A DNA stretch of 64,000 bases from positions 1 to 64,000 of the forward strand of contig NZ_JARWOV010000186.1 of the NCBI RefSeq assembly GCF_029868855.1. Reading direction: 5' to 3'. The stretch is from Nocardia carnea (GTDB lineage Bacteria > Actinomycetota > Actinomycetes > Mycobacteriales > Mycobacteriaceae). The position numbers were made by a program, and so were the translations under genes. The notes beneath the pieces were generated by a model. It did not search any database. It was given only the letters and a program-made list of their open reading frames with translations, and was not told the origin of the DNA. Of the stretch, positions 1 to 9,165 are shown piece after piece. How positions within the stretch are numbered: the first letter of the stretch is position 1; each line of letters starts with the position of its first letter.

Positions 1-82
<82 letters not shown>

Positions 83-388
83 ACCGGGGCGAGGGGCGGG
101 CGGGCCCGCGTCGTCGTCGAACGACCCGTCGGATCCCGGACAACGCACCGACTGCTACTGATTGCGGCCGATCTACAACCGGACGCTGCGGCAGAATTCC
201 TCACCACGACGGACGAACTGGTGACCGTGGGCGGAGATCGGCGATGGGATTCGTCATCGAAGAACGTCGATCGTCCCGGTCACAGCATCGTGAACGGCCG
301 ACCCCGGCAGAGACCTCGATCCGGCACCCCGCCGAGTCCGGGTCGCGCCGACCGTGTTTCCATCCTCCCGTGCACGCCGATATCGTGA
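83..388 (+). CDS. C-terminal fragment of an unrecognised protein (5' truncated)
   Basis: An open frame enters from the poly-C edge and ends at TGA 386-388, 19 nt inside the most likely lycopene cyclase start at GTG 370. The first half reads like protein (a hydrophobic LLLIAADL stretch followed by an acidic/Thr segment), while the tail is Arg/Pro/Ser-rich. I do not recognise a family. The overlap would suggest translational coupling to the cyclase. It could also be a chance open frame in GC-rich DNA. Confidence 0.3.
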   Translation, partial: TGARGGRARVVVERPVGSRTTHRLLLIAADLQPDAAAEFLTTTDELVTVGGDRRWDSSSKNVDRPGHSIVNGRPRQRPRSGTPPSPGRADRVSILPCTPIS

Positions 389-1476
389 TCTGCGGTCTGG
401 GCCCGGCCGGTCGGGCGCTCGCCCACCGGTGTCTGGCGAACGGTATGGCGGTTGTCGCGATCGATCCGAATCCACGGCGGCGCTGGCGAGCGACCTACGC
501 CGCCTGGACCGACGAACTCCCGCCCTGGCTGGACAGTACCGCGATCGCGGCAACGGTCGCCCGGCCGCAGGCCCACGGCCGGCGCGCGCACGCTATCCCG
601 CGGGCGTACACGGTACTGGATACCGCCCGGCTGCAGCACAGTCTCGACCTCGATGGGGCGACCGTGCTGACCGGGCGCGCCACCGCCCTCGGCCGGCACA
701 CCGTCACACTGGACACCGGTGAGATCTTGCGGGCCGGCCGCGTGATCGACGCACGCGGCCTGCGACGCGGGGCCGGCCGGGCCGAACAGACGGCCTACGG
801 ACTCGTGCTCGACGATCCCGGACAGAACGAACCTGCCCTGTTCATGGACTGGCGGTCCGACAACGGTGCCGACCCCGGCGCACCGCGGTCGTTCCTCTAC
901 ACGATCCCGCTCGGCGGCGGCCGTGTCCTCTACGAGGAGACCTGCCTGGTGGGTACGCCACCGATCGAGCTCGGTGAACTCGCCGAGCGGTTGCGGTACA
1001 GGTTACGGGCTCGTGGTGTCCGAGTACGTGGGGACGAAACCGTCGAGCGGGTTCGCTTCGCCGTCGTGGGAGGCGCGCCGGGGGCGCGCCGATTCGGCGC
1101 CGCCGGCGGGTACCTGCACCCGGCCACCGGATACAGCGTCGGTTCGGCTCTGGCGGCGGTGGACGTTGTCGTGGCCGGTCACGCGGGAGCGTCGAATGCC
1201 GCGCGGGCCGTGTACCGGCTGCGCCGGGCCGGGCTGCGGGCCTTGCTCGCATTACCGCCGAGCGAACTTCCCGGTTTCTTCGATACGTTCTTCGACCTCG
1301 ATATCGACCTGCAACGCGCGTATCTTTCCGGTCGCGACGATCTGCCCGGCACGCTCGCCGCGATGACCAGGTTGTTCGCGGCACTGCCCGGCCGTACCCG
1401 CGCGCGGCTCGCCGCGGCGACACTCCATCTTCCGGCTCTCTCGCACCCGGGGTCGGGTTCGGTCATCATGGAGTGA
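370..1476 (+). CDS. Lycopene cyclase (CrtY/CrtL family FAD-dependent)
   Basis: Carotenoid biosynthesis enzyme that cyclises the ends of lycopene to beta-ionone rings. The N-terminus has the dinucleotide-binding GLGPAG motif. It is followed by the family signature DPNPRRRW...TYAAWTDELP, which matches the W-x-x-x-Y-x-x-W-x-D-E pattern of lycopene beta-cyclases. The protein is 368 aa from GTG 370, close to the family's 370-400. An ATG at 244 has a better ribosome-binding site (GGAG at 233-236), but it would add 42 Arg/Pro-rich residues before the FAD fold, so I prefer GTG 370. The stop overlaps the Ku start region. No other crt gene is in the window. Confidence 0.82.
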   Translation: MHADIVICGLGPAGRALAHRCLANGMAVVAIDPNPRRRWRATYAAWTDELPPWLDSTAIAATVARPQAHGRRAHAIPRAYTVLDTARLQHSLDLDGATVLTGRATALGRHTVTLDTGEILRAGRVIDARGLRRGAGRAEQTAYGLVLDDPGQNEPALFMDWRSDNGADPGAPRSFLYTIPLGGGRVLYEETCLVGTPPIELGELAERLRYRLRARGVRVRGDETVERVRFAVVGGAPGARRFGAAGGYLHPATGYSVGSALAAVDVVVAGHAGASNAARAVYRLRRAGLRALLALPPSELPGFFDTFFDLDIDLQRAYLSGRDDLPGTLAAMTRLFAALPGRTRARLAAATLHLPALSHPGSGSVIME

Positions 1477-2402
1477 TGCGGTCAATCTGGAAAGGCTCGA
1501 TCGCGTTCGGGCTGGTCAACGTCCCGGTGAAGGTCTACACCGCCACCGAGGACCACGACATCCGGTTCCACCAGGTCCACGCCAAGGACGGGGGCCGGAT
1601 CAAATACGACCGCGTCTGCACCGTCTGTGGGCAGTCGGTGAAATTCGCCGATATCGACAAACAATACGAATCGCCGGAAGGTGAGAAGGTCGTGCTCACC
1701 GACGACGATTTCGCGAAATTACCGGTGGCCGAGAAGCACGAGATCCCGGTTCTGCAATTCGTCCCGTCGGAGCAGATCGATCCGATCCTCTACGACAAGA
1801 CCTACTATCTGGAGCCGGATTCGACCACCCCCAAGGCCTATGTGCTGCTGGCCGCCACGCTCGAGCGTATCGACCGCACCGCCCTGGTCCATTTCACGCT
1901 GCGGCAGAAGACCCGGCTGGCCGCGATGCGGGTGCGCGACGGAATGCTGGTGCTGCAGACGCTACTGTGGCCGGACGAGGTGCGCTCGGTCTCGTTCGAA
2001 TCGCTGGAGGAGGCCAAAGCGCCCCGGCCGCAGGAAATCAAAATGGCCGAAACACTCGTCGAATCGATGTCCGACGATTTCGATCCTGATCAATACACCG
2101 ACGAATATCAGGTCGAACTGCAGCGGATTCTGGAGGAGGCGATCGCCAGCGGTGACGGGAAGGTTCCCGAACGCGCCGAGGAACCGGCCGCGGAAGCCGA
2201 TGCCGAGGTGGTCGATCTGGTCGCGGCGCTGCAGCGCAGCCTGGAGGCCAGCGGCGCCCGCGGTGAAGGAAAGTCCGGCGCCCGCGGTAGCGGAAAATCC
2301 GGCGGTACGAAATCCACCGGCGAGAAGAGCTCCGGCACCGCGAAGGCCCGCAAGACGACCCCACGCAAAACCGCGCAGAAGCGAACCCGTAAAGGCGCGT
2401 GA
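1476..2402 (+). CDS. ku: Non-homologous end-joining protein Ku
   Basis: Homodimeric DNA-end-binding protein that recruits LigD for bacterial non-homologous end joining. It begins with the highly conserved MRSIWKGSIAFGLVNVPVK and contains the CTVCG pair near residue 50. It has the usual core up to about residue 250, followed by a Gly/Ser/Lys-rich basic tail typical of actinobacterial Ku that binds DNA. Length is 308 aa from ATG 1476; a GTG at 1473 is one codon upstream. It overlaps the lycopene cyclase stop, so the two are probably co-transcribed. No ligD lies in this window. Confidence 0.96.
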   Translation: MRSIWKGSIAFGLVNVPVKVYTATEDHDIRFHQVHAKDGGRIKYDRVCTVCGQSVKFADIDKQYESPEGEKVVLTDDDFAKLPVAEKHEIPVLQFVPSEQIDPILYDKTYYLEPDSTTPKAYVLLAATLERIDRTALVHFTLRQKTRLAAMRVRDGMLVLQTLLWPDEVRSVSFESLEEAKAPRPQEIKMAETLVESMSDDFDPDQYTDEYQVELQRILEEAIASGDGKVPERAEEPAAEADAEVVDLVAALQRSLEASGARGEGKSGARGSGKSGGTKSTGEKSSGTAKARKTTPRKTAQKRTRKGA

Positions 2403-2409
2403 GCCCCGG

Positions 2410-2907
2410 TCACAGGGCTTGGATGAACCAGTCCAGGCAGCCCTCGGGGCCGATACTGCTGCGGTGGTAGTGGAATCCGAGCTGATGGGAAAGCGCGATC
2501 TCCGATTTGTTGTCCCTATCGATCCGCAGCACCGCTTCATCCGCCAGATCGTTACCGGCCAGATATCGGCAGGCCAGAACGACCGTACGGCCGGGCACTC
2601 CGCGGTCGCGCCACGGCGCGTGGATTCCGTAACTGATATCGGCCTGCCGTTTCGCCAGGAATTCCGGTTCCAGTGTCACATCCAGCGTCCCGGCCAGCGC
2701 ATGCGACGAAACTTCTACCACGGCAAACGTTTTGCGAGGCCCGTCGGCTGCCCACTCCGCGGCGCACCGTTCGAATTCGGCCACCGTATTCGGTGTGCCG
2801 GGCCCGGCCGTCCGGCGCGCCGACTCCCGATCCTGGGCGGCCAAGTGGGCCGCGGCGTCGGCGACCTCGATCGGCCGTAGCCCGATCACCCCATCCGATA
2901 TCAGCAC
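2410..2907 (-). CDS. GNAT family N-acetyltransferase
   Basis: Predicted acetyl-CoA-dependent acetyltransferase, about 165 aa. The opening LRPIEVADAAAHLAAQD is typical of RimJ/RimL-like GNATs. The central R-D-R-G-V-P-G-R fits the acetyl-CoA pyrophosphate-binding motif A (R/Q-x-x-G-x-G/A). A late LGFHYH segment matches the usual 'G-F' motif B. The start is uncertain: GTG 2907 gives a compact domain, but GTG 2931 is also possible and neither has a strong ribosome-binding site. It converges on ku with only 7 nt between the stops. The substrate is unknown. Confidence 0.72.
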   Translation of the reverse strand: MLISDGVIGLRPIEVADAAAHLAAQDRESARRTAGPGTPNTVAEFERCAAEWAADGPRKTFAVVEVSSHALAGTLDVTLEPEFLAKRQADISYGIHAPWRDRGVPGRTVVLACRYLAGNDLADEAVLRIDRDNKSEIALSHQLGFHYHRSSIGPEGCLDWFIQAL

Positions 2908-3082
2908 GTGATCATGATCTGCATATTTCACGGCATTCGACAAGCCCCATGGACGGCGAGCCGCCGACGAGAATTCCGGGCCGCGCCGGAAAGACCGGCG
3001 GGCAACAATTCCGCGACACGCAATCGTGCAGACACGCCCGCAGTGCAGGGCCGGTGTGGTTTGCCGGGTGGATACTCGGCCT

Positions 3083-3988
3083 ATGACCGATAACCCGGAG
3101 GATCCGCATCGGCTCGTATCCGCTGCCGTGGTGGTGGGCGTGGACGGAACTCCCGCCGCCCATTCGGCCATCCGCTGGGGCGCCACGGTGGCTGCCCGGC
3201 GAGGGCGGCGGCTCGTCCTGGCCTACGGGATGAATTCCACCCCGGCCAAAACCTGGCTGGTCGCCTATCAGCCGATGGTCGACGAGGCCGTGCAAACCCT
3301 GCGCACGCACGGCGAACAGGCATTGACCACCGGCGTGCAGGTTGCCCGCGAGGCGTCGCCGGGCCTCGCGCCCGACACTCTGCTCTCCGAGCACAGTCCC
3401 GCCAAGATGCTGATCGAATTGTCCAAATCCGCCCATATGGTCGTCCTCGGGTCACGCCGCGGTGGCGCCATCGCGCATCTGGGATCGACCATTCTGGCGG
3501 TCGCGGCGCACGGGCAGGGCACCATCGTCGCGGTCCGCGAGGACGCCGAGGACATCACGAGCGGCCCGGTGGTGGTCGGGATCGACGGCAGCCCGGTCAG
3601 CGATACCGCCGTCGCTGCCGCCTTCGCCGAGGCCTCCGAACGCGGAACCGAACTGGTCGCCGTGCACACCTGGAGCGATCTCACCTTCACCGAATTCGCC
3701 AGTACCGGGTTCATCGAGATACCGGCCGAAGACCTGCAGACCGCCGAACAGGCCGTACTCGCCGAGCGGCTGGCCGGATGGCAGCAGCGTTACCCGGAGG
3801 TCACCGTCCGGCGCGAGGTCTATCCCTCGACCCCGGCGCTGCATCTGCGCGAATGGTCCGAACGCGCCCAACTGGTCGTGGTGGGCAGCCGCGGCCGGGG
3901 CGGATTCCGTGGGTTGCTGCTCGGCTCGACCAGTCAGTCGCTGATCCAGCGGGCCGCCTGCCCGGTCATGATCACCCGGCCGGCCTGA
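3083..3988 (+). CDS. Universal stress protein, tandem UspA domains
   Basis: 301 aa with two UspA domains (about residues 15-150 and 160-300). Each carries the nucleotide-binding loop G-x2-G-x9-G-S/T (GSRRGG...GS in the first, GSRGRGG...LLLGST in the second). Tandem Usp proteins are typical of mycobacterial hypoxia/dormancy regulons and bind ATP in the cytosol. ATG 3083 is chosen because the first beta-strand (VVVGVDGT) follows about 16 residues later. It is monocistronic. I see no clear DosR box. Confidence 0.9.
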   Translation: MTDNPEDPHRLVSAAVVVGVDGTPAAHSAIRWGATVAARRGRRLVLAYGMNSTPAKTWLVAYQPMVDEAVQTLRTHGEQALTTGVQVAREASPGLAPDTLLSEHSPAKMLIELSKSAHMVVLGSRRGGAIAHLGSTILAVAAHGQGTIVAVREDAEDITSGPVVVGIDGSPVSDTAVAAAFAEASERGTELVAVHTWSDLTFTEFASTGFIEIPAEDLQTAEQAVLAERLAGWQQRYPEVTVRREVYPSTPALHLREWSERAQLVVVGSRGRGGFRGLLLGSTSQSLIQRAACPVMITRPA

Positions 3989-4000
3989 CCCGCCGCCCGC

Positions 4001-4912
4001 TCAGCCGAGCAGGCCGGCCAGTAGCGCCCGCGTACGCTGCGCCGCCGCGCCACCCGCGAAGACCGAGGCGACGAATTCGGTGGCGCCGGCGTCGAATACC
4101 TCCCGCACCCGGGCCTCGACCTGATCCTCGGTGCCGATGATCGCGAGGTCCGCGGGGCCGGCCGCGCCCTCGCGGTCCATCATCGCCCGGTAGGACGGCA
4201 GTGTGCCGTAGGTGGCGAACGTCCGCGCCGCCCGTTCGCGCGCGGCGTCGGCGTCGTCGGTCACCAGCACCGGCAGCGCGCACACGATACGGGCCGGTGG
4301 CCGGCCGGCATCAGCGGCGGCCGCGGTGATGGTCGGGGCGATATGTTCCCGGATCGTGGCCGGCCCGGTCATCCACAGCACGGTCCCGTCGGCGCGGCGC
4401 CCGGCCAGTTGCAGCATCCGGGTGCCCATGGCCGCCAGCAGAACCGGAATCCGGCCTTCGTCCGGGATCCCGAGTTCCAGATTCCCGGTCAGGGTTTCCC
4501 CGGTGTACGACACCGGCTGCCGCTGCAGCAGGGGGCCGAGAATCGAGAGGTACTCGCGCATATGGCGGGCGGGGCGCTCGAATCCGTACCCGAACATGTT
4601 CTCGATGACCACGCGATGGGACAGCCCGATTCCCAGGGTCAGCCGGTCCGGGCCCACCGCCAGCGCAGTCGTGCGGACCTGCTGGGCGAGCGCGCCCGGA
4701 TGCCGCGGATAGGTCGGCACCACGGCCGTGCCGAGCTCGATATCCGGTATCCGACTACCTGCCACCGCCAGCGCGGTGAGCGCGTCGACGCCGAAGATAT
4801 GCGACATCCAGGCCGATACGAAGCCTTCGTCGGCGGTCCGGCGCAGGTCATCGGTGAGCGCGCGCAGGGCGTCGCTCCCGGATCGTTCACTGAGCAGAAT
4901 GCCGATCCGCAC
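4001..4912 (-). CDS. F420-dependent LLM-class oxidoreductase
   Basis: Luciferase-like (bacterial luciferase/F420) TIM-barrel oxidoreductase, 303 aa. The N-terminus MRIGILLSE and the motif around GTAVVPTYPRHPGALAQQ match the actinobacterial F420-dependent LLM subfamily that is abundant in mycobacteria and nocardiae. The final third (RADGTVLWMTGPATI, FDAGATEFVASVFA) also fits. A strong AGGAGG lies about 9 nt upstream of ATG 4912. The substrate is unknown. It is a single gene convergent with the Usp gene. Confidence 0.88.
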   Translation of the reverse strand: MRIGILLSERSGSDALRALTDDLRRTADEGFVSAWMSHIFGVDALTALAVAGSRIPDIELGTAVVPTYPRHPGALAQQVRTTALAVGPDRLTLGIGLSHRVVIENMFGYGFERPARHMREYLSILGPLLQRQPVSYTGETLTGNLELGIPDEGRIPVLLAAMGTRMLQLAGRRADGTVLWMTGPATIREHIAPTITAAAADAGRPPARIVCALPVLVTDDADAARERAARTFATYGTLPSYRAMMDREGAAGPADLAIIGTEDQVEARVREVFDAGATEFVASVFAGGAAAQRTRALLAGLLG

Positions 4913-5092
4913 GGCGGGCCTCCTGGACGGCTCGTAGGGTATGGACCTCGAGGGGTTGCCGCCCCGACCCTAATGGACGGGGCGCGGTACGGCCCCGCGA
5001 CGGACCGCGCGTGGCCGCAGCTGTTGCCGCGGTGACGCCGACGCGCCCGGGACCTGCTCGACCCGGGGACCGCGGCGGGGCATGCTGTGAGC

Positions 5093-5983
5093 ATGGACGA
5101 GTTTGCGAGCTGGCGGTCGAACGGGCAGCGTTTCACCCATCGCGGACACCAGATCTTCTGGCGGCCCGGCGGGACCGGTTCCGCCGGAACACTGTTGTGC
5201 CTGCACGGTTTTCCCACCGCGTCCTGGGACTGGCATCGGATCTGGCCGGATCTGTGCGAACAATTCGCCCGCGTCCTGGCCCCGGACCTGATCGGATTCG
5301 GCTGGTCGGCCAAACCGCAGCACTACGACTACACGATCGCCGATCAGGCCGATCTGTGTGAACAGCTCCTGCGCGAACAGGGCGTCGACCGGTTCCACAT
5401 CCTGGCCCACGACTACGGCGATACCGTCGCCCAGGAACTGCTGGCCCGCGATGCCGAACGCCGGGCCGGCAGCGATACCTCGCTGATCATCGAATCGGTC
5501 TGCCTGCTCAACGGCGGGCTCTTCCCGGAGGCCCACCGGCCGCGGCCCATCCAGCGCCTGCTGGCCGGACCAGTCGGCCCGCTGGTCGGCCGGTTCGGCA
5601 CCGAGGGCACCTTCGCGCACAGCCTGGCCGCGGTTTTCGGTCCGGACAGCAAACCCGATGCCGACGAAATGCATCGTTTCTGGCTGCTGTGGTGCAGTAA
5701 GCACGGGAAACGCAACGGACACAAACTGATGGGCTATATGGCCGAACGGCGGACGCACCGGCAGCGCTGGGTGGGTGCGCTCGTCCGGCCGCAGGTACCG
5801 GTCCGGTTGATCGACGGCCTACGCGATCCGGTGTCCGGGGAGCGGATGGTGCGCCGCTATCGCCGTCTCGTCGACGAACCCGATGTGGTGGAACTGCCCG
5901 CTGTCGGCCACTACCCGCAACTGGAATCGCCGCAGGAGACGCTGCGCGCGTTTCACGAGTTCCACACGACCCGCGTCGGATAA
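5093..5983 (+). CDS. Alpha/beta fold hydrolase (dehalogenase/epoxide hydrolase-like)
   Basis: 296 aa. The oxyanion-hole motif HGFP lies near residue 40. The nucleophile elbow is H-D-Y-G-D, an Asp rather than Ser, as in haloalkane dehalogenases, epoxide hydrolases and the MEST-like group. The C-terminal GHYPQLESP supplies the catalytic His. GTG 5087 is two codons upstream of the ATG chosen. It stands alone, followed by a strong hairpin at 6123-6159. The substrate cannot be deduced. Confidence 0.82.
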   Translation: MDEFASWRSNGQRFTHRGHQIFWRPGGTGSAGTLLCLHGFPTASWDWHRIWPDLCEQFARVLAPDLIGFGWSAKPQHYDYTIADQADLCEQLLREQGVDRFHILAHDYGDTVAQELLARDAERRAGSDTSLIIESVCLLNGGLFPEAHRPRPIQRLLAGPVGPLVGRFGTEGTFAHSLAAVFGPDSKPDADEMHRFWLLWCSKHGKRNGHKLMGYMAERRTHRQRWVGALVRPQVPVRLIDGLRDPVSGERMVRRYRRLVDEPDVVELPAVGHYPQLESPQETLRAFHEFHTTRVG

Positions 5984-6358
5984 GCGGGCTCGCCGGTCCA
6001 CGTACGGACCGGGAGCGACCGAGCGCATCGCGAAGGTTCGGCGGTTTACCCCGCCGATTACCGGAAACATGACCGGTCGGCGCTCCGGGATTCGGTGCGC
6101 GGCATTCCCGGCACGGAGCCGTGTGAGGTACCGCCGGGATAATTCCGGCGGTACCTCACGCAGTTCGCGCGGTTCCGACCGGCCTCGCAAGAAACAACTT
6201 TCGCTGCCGCGGCCACGACCTCCGCGGGCCACAGCGCGACGAGGACCCGGTGTGTACCGCGCGGTGATACGGTACGGCCGGGTGCCGGGGTGGCGCCCGG
6301 GCTCCGCACCGGAGCCGCTCCCGGGGGCTCGGGGGAATTACCGACGAGGGGACGCCGC
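5984..6358. other. Intergenic region, 375 bp, containing one strong hairpin
   Basis: There is no convincing gene between the two hydrolases. The notable content is the perfect 15-bp inverted repeat at 6123-6159. The remaining sequence is GC-rich, with no tRNA- or riboswitch-like structure that I can identify. Confidence 0.6.
6123..6159. terminator. Perfect 15-bp inverted repeat, 7-nt AT-rich loop
   Basis: Arms at 6123-6137 and 6145-6159 are perfectly complementary around the loop GATAATT. No T-run follows, as is usual for actinobacterial hairpin terminators. It lies 140 bp after the hydrolase stop at 5983, so a terminator is the simplest reading. A regulator operator for the gene at 6359 is the alternative. 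Confidence 0.55.
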
Positions 6359-7252
6359 ATGCTCGACCGCGAAGCCGTAACCGGGCCGGATCAGCACGGG
6401 CACGTCCAAGGGGTGTCGGAATGGGTGACCACCCGGGATGGGCGCCGGTTGCACACCATGGTCCTACCGGGTCCGCAGAACAACACGGCCCCGGTGGTCG
6501 TCTTCGAAGCGGGCGCGGCGGCCACCCGTTCCTCGTGGGGGCTGGTGCAACCGGAGGTCGGCCGGTTCGCTCGCGCCGTCGTCTACGACCGCGCGGGCCT
6601 GGGCCGTAGCCCTGCCGACCCGGCGGGCCGGAGCCTGGACCGGATGGCCGATGATCTGGTGGATGTGCTCGATCATTTCGGGCCCGGGCCGTTCGTGCTG
6701 GCCGGCCACAGCGCCGGCGGTGTGATCGCCCGGCTCGCCGCCGCCCGGCGGCTCGACCGCACGGCCGGGCTCGTGCTCGTCGATCCCACCGACGAGGCCG
6801 CGGATATGTTGTTCGGGCCCGCCTTCCGGCGGATGGAGCGCGTGGCGATCACGGTGAACGGGTGCCTCGCGCGGCTGGGCCTGCTGCGCCGGATGTTCGG
6901 CCGGCTGCTCGACGCGATGCCGGCGGATGTCCGTGCCGATATGGAGCGCGAGGCGTTCATCCCGGAGGTCATCCGTACGCAGGCGGTACAGGCCCGCACC
7001 TTTCTCGACGATCTCGCGGCCTGGCGTGAGGCACCTCCGGCTGCCGGCGATATCCCGGTCACCGTCATATCGGGCGCACGCGCGGGCGACGGGATGAACG
7101 CACGGGTCCGAGCGGCAGCCAATGCCGCGCACGCGCACCGCGCCGCCGTCACCGGCGGGCGCCATGTCCTGGCGCACAATTCGAGCCACTATCCCCCGAT
7201 CACCGACCCCGGCGTCGTGGTCGAGGAGATTCGGCTCATCGCCGCGCCGTGA
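6359..7252 (+). CDS. Alpha/beta hydrolase (serine nucleophile)
   Basis: 297 aa. The nucleophile elbow is G-H-S-A-G-G (Ser), preceded by a YDRAGLGRSP segment characteristic of alpha/beta hydrolases of the esterase/peroxidase-like group. A C-terminal N-S-S-H-Y supplies a candidate catalytic His. GAGGGG lies about 9 nt before ATG 6359, which fixes the start. The substrate is unknown. It is followed 175 bp later by lsr2. Confidence 0.8.
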   Translation: MLDREAVTGPDQHGHVQGVSEWVTTRDGRRLHTMVLPGPQNNTAPVVVFEAGAAATRSSWGLVQPEVGRFARAVVYDRAGLGRSPADPAGRSLDRMADDLVDVLDHFGPGPFVLAGHSAGGVIARLAAARRLDRTAGLVLVDPTDEAADMLFGPAFRRMERVAITVNGCLARLGLLRRMFGRLLDAMPADVRADMEREAFIPEVIRTQAVQARTFLDDLAAWREAPPAAGDIPVTVISGARAGDGMNARVRAAANAAHAHRAAVTGGRHVLAHNSSHYPPITDPGVVVEEIRLIAAP

Positions 7253-7427
7253 AGGCCGCGCGGCGGCAACCGGCACGGGATCGTCGCCGCAGGCTCCCCG
7301 GCCGACCGGATTCGATTCGCCGCCGCGGCGCAACGCCTGCCACCGGCCGCGACCGCCGCCGGTTCCGGTGCGCCGTAAGGATATCGCTACGATTGCCGGG
7401 ACAATATGCCCACTTTCGGAGGACTGC

Positions 7428-7763
7428 ATGGCGCGCAAGGTCATCGTTGAGCTGGTCGACGATTACGACGGAACTTCCCGGGCGGAGGAGACCGTCACCC
7501 TGGCTCTGGACGGTGTCACCTACGAGATAGATCTCTCGGCACGCAACGCCGGGAAACTGCGCGACATCGTCGGGGGGTGGGCTGCGCACGCGCGCCGGGT
7601 CGGCGGCCGGGTCACGAAGAGCAAACGTCCCGCCCAGGCCGCGACCGACACCCGGCAGACCCAGGCCATCCGCGAATGGGCCCGCGCGAACGGTATGGAG
7701 GTCTCGAACCGCGGCCGGATCTCCGCCGAGGTGATCGAGGCCTACAAAAAAGCGCACAAGTAG
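7428..7763 (+). CDS. lsr2: Nucleoid-associated protein Lsr2
   Basis: 111 aa, the usual Lsr2 length. The N-terminal dimerisation domain (MARKVIVELVDDYDG) is followed by a basic linker (about 60-75). The C-terminal DNA-binding domain contains the AT-hook-like N-R-G-R-I-S that inserts into the minor groove. Lsr2 is the actinobacterial H-NS analogue and silences AT-rich horizontally acquired DNA. A GGAGG 5 nt before ATG 7428 sets the start. Confidence 0.97.
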   Translation: MARKVIVELVDDYDGTSRAEETVTLALDGVTYEIDLSARNAGKLRDIVGGWAAHARRVGGRVTKSKRPAQAATDTRQTQAIREWARANGMEVSNRGRISAEVIEAYKKAHK

Positions 7764-8002
7764 CCGGGGCGGGATTCCGGCGGCCATTCCGGCCGGCCGG
7801 AACCGGTCATAGGCGCACCGTCCCGGTGGCGTGACACATCACAAAAAGGTAACAGGACGCTCTCCGGAAGCGACACAGCAACCGGTATGCCGATGCCGTG
7901 GCAGGGCCACGCGTTGTTCGGCACCGGTCGGGAAGCGTACGGACGGCGGAAGCCGGCCGTACGCACGATGTGCTCACACCGGACGAAAGGCCCTGTTCTC
8001 TC

Positions 8003-9070
8003 ATGCGATTGTCCCCGGCGACCCCCGCCCTCCGCAGCCGCCGCAGATTCTGGCTGGCCACCGCCGCGCTCGCCGTGATTATCCAGGCAATATCGCTGGT
8101 CAGCGGTGGCGCCCCCACCGCGCGGGCGGCCTTCGACCCCGCGGGTACGGATTTCTGGGTCGACTCCGCGATGGGCCCGATCAAATCCCGCGTGTTCCGT
8201 GCTGCCGACGGCAATACCTCCCGAGTGGTGTACGCGCTCGACGGTATGCGCGCCCGTGAGGACCTCAGCGGCTGGGAGATCGATACCGATATCGCCCGGG
8301 AGTTCACCAAATGGAATATCAATGTGGTGATGCCGGTCGGCGGACAGTCCAGCTTCTACACCGATTGGAACGCCCCCAGTACCTTCCTCGGCGTGCCGCC
8401 GGGAACCGGATCCGGGAACGGATCGTCGTCGGGTTCGGCGTCGGGCTCCGGCGGGTTGCAGGTCATGGCCGAGGGTCCCGGTAAGTCCTACACCTATAAG
8501 TGGGAGACCTTCCTGACCCGCGATCTACCCGCCGCATTGCGCGACCGGCTGGGTTTCGCGAGCCATCGCAACGGTGTCTTCGGCCTGTCGATGGGCGGTA
8601 GCGCCGCACTCACCCTCGCCGCGCACTACCCCGGCCAGTTCAGCTTCGCCGGTTCCTACTCCGGTTACCTGAACATTTCCGCGCCCGGTATGCGGGAGGC
8701 GATCCGGCTGGCGATGGTCGACGCCGGCGGTTACAACGTGGATTCGATGGCCGCCCCGTGGGATCCGAAGTGGCTGCATATCGACCCGTTCGTCGCCGCA
8801 CCCGGTCTGGTCGCCAACAACACGCGACTATGGGTTTCGGCAGCCAGCGGGCTGCCCACCGCGACCGACGGCCCGAGTATCGGCACCGTCAACGGGATGG
8901 GCCTGGAAGCACTGGCGCTGGTGAACACCCGGGCATTCCAGGTACGGATGGCGACGCTGGGCGCGCAGAACGTGCACTACGACTTCCCCGCCCACGGGAT
9001 CCACGCCTGGAACAACTGGGCCGATCAGGCGCTGCGGATGCTGCCGGACCTCTCGGCGCATATCGGGTAG
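8003..9070 (+). CDS. Secreted mycolyltransferase, antigen 85 family
   Basis: 355 aa. It has a long signal peptide (basic MRLSPATPALRSRRR, hydrophobic segment, then APTARA before the mature domain). The esterase fold carries the nucleophile motif GLSMGG and a late HGIHAWNNW segment with the catalytic His. The family transfers mycolic acid from trehalose monomycolate to arabinogalactan and trehalose, so this is cell-envelope biogenesis. An unusual Gly/Ser-rich linker (about residues 133-151) interrupts the domain. ATG 8003 gives a normal signal peptide. Confidence 0.93.
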   Translation: MRLSPATPALRSRRRFWLATAALAVIIQAISLVSGGAPTARAAFDPAGTDFWVDSAMGPIKSRVFRAADGNTSRVVYALDGMRAREDLSGWEIDTDIAREFTKWNINVVMPVGGQSSFYTDWNAPSTFLGVPPGTGSGNGSSSGSASGSGGLQVMAEGPGKSYTYKWETFLTRDLPAALRDRLGFASHRNGVFGLSMGGSAALTLAAHYPGQFSFAGSYSGYLNISAPGMREAIRLAMVDAGGYNVDSMAAPWDPKWLHIDPFVAAPGLVANNTRLWVSAASGLPTATDGPSIGTVNGMGLEALALVNTRAFQVRMATLGAQNVHYDFPAHGIHAWNNWADQALRMLPDLSAHIG

Positions 9071-9165
9071 CGGCCGTGGCGGGCACCCGGACGGCGACCA
9101 GCCTCGCGCCGGGTGCAAGGCACTTGCTCAGCATTGTTGTCATCGACTCGGTAAGGTTTGCACTC

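Noticed and set aside
3020-3082. DosR box or stress promoter before the Usp gene
   Set aside because: GTTT and GGGTGG are present but with the wrong spacing, and no palindrome matches a DosR box.
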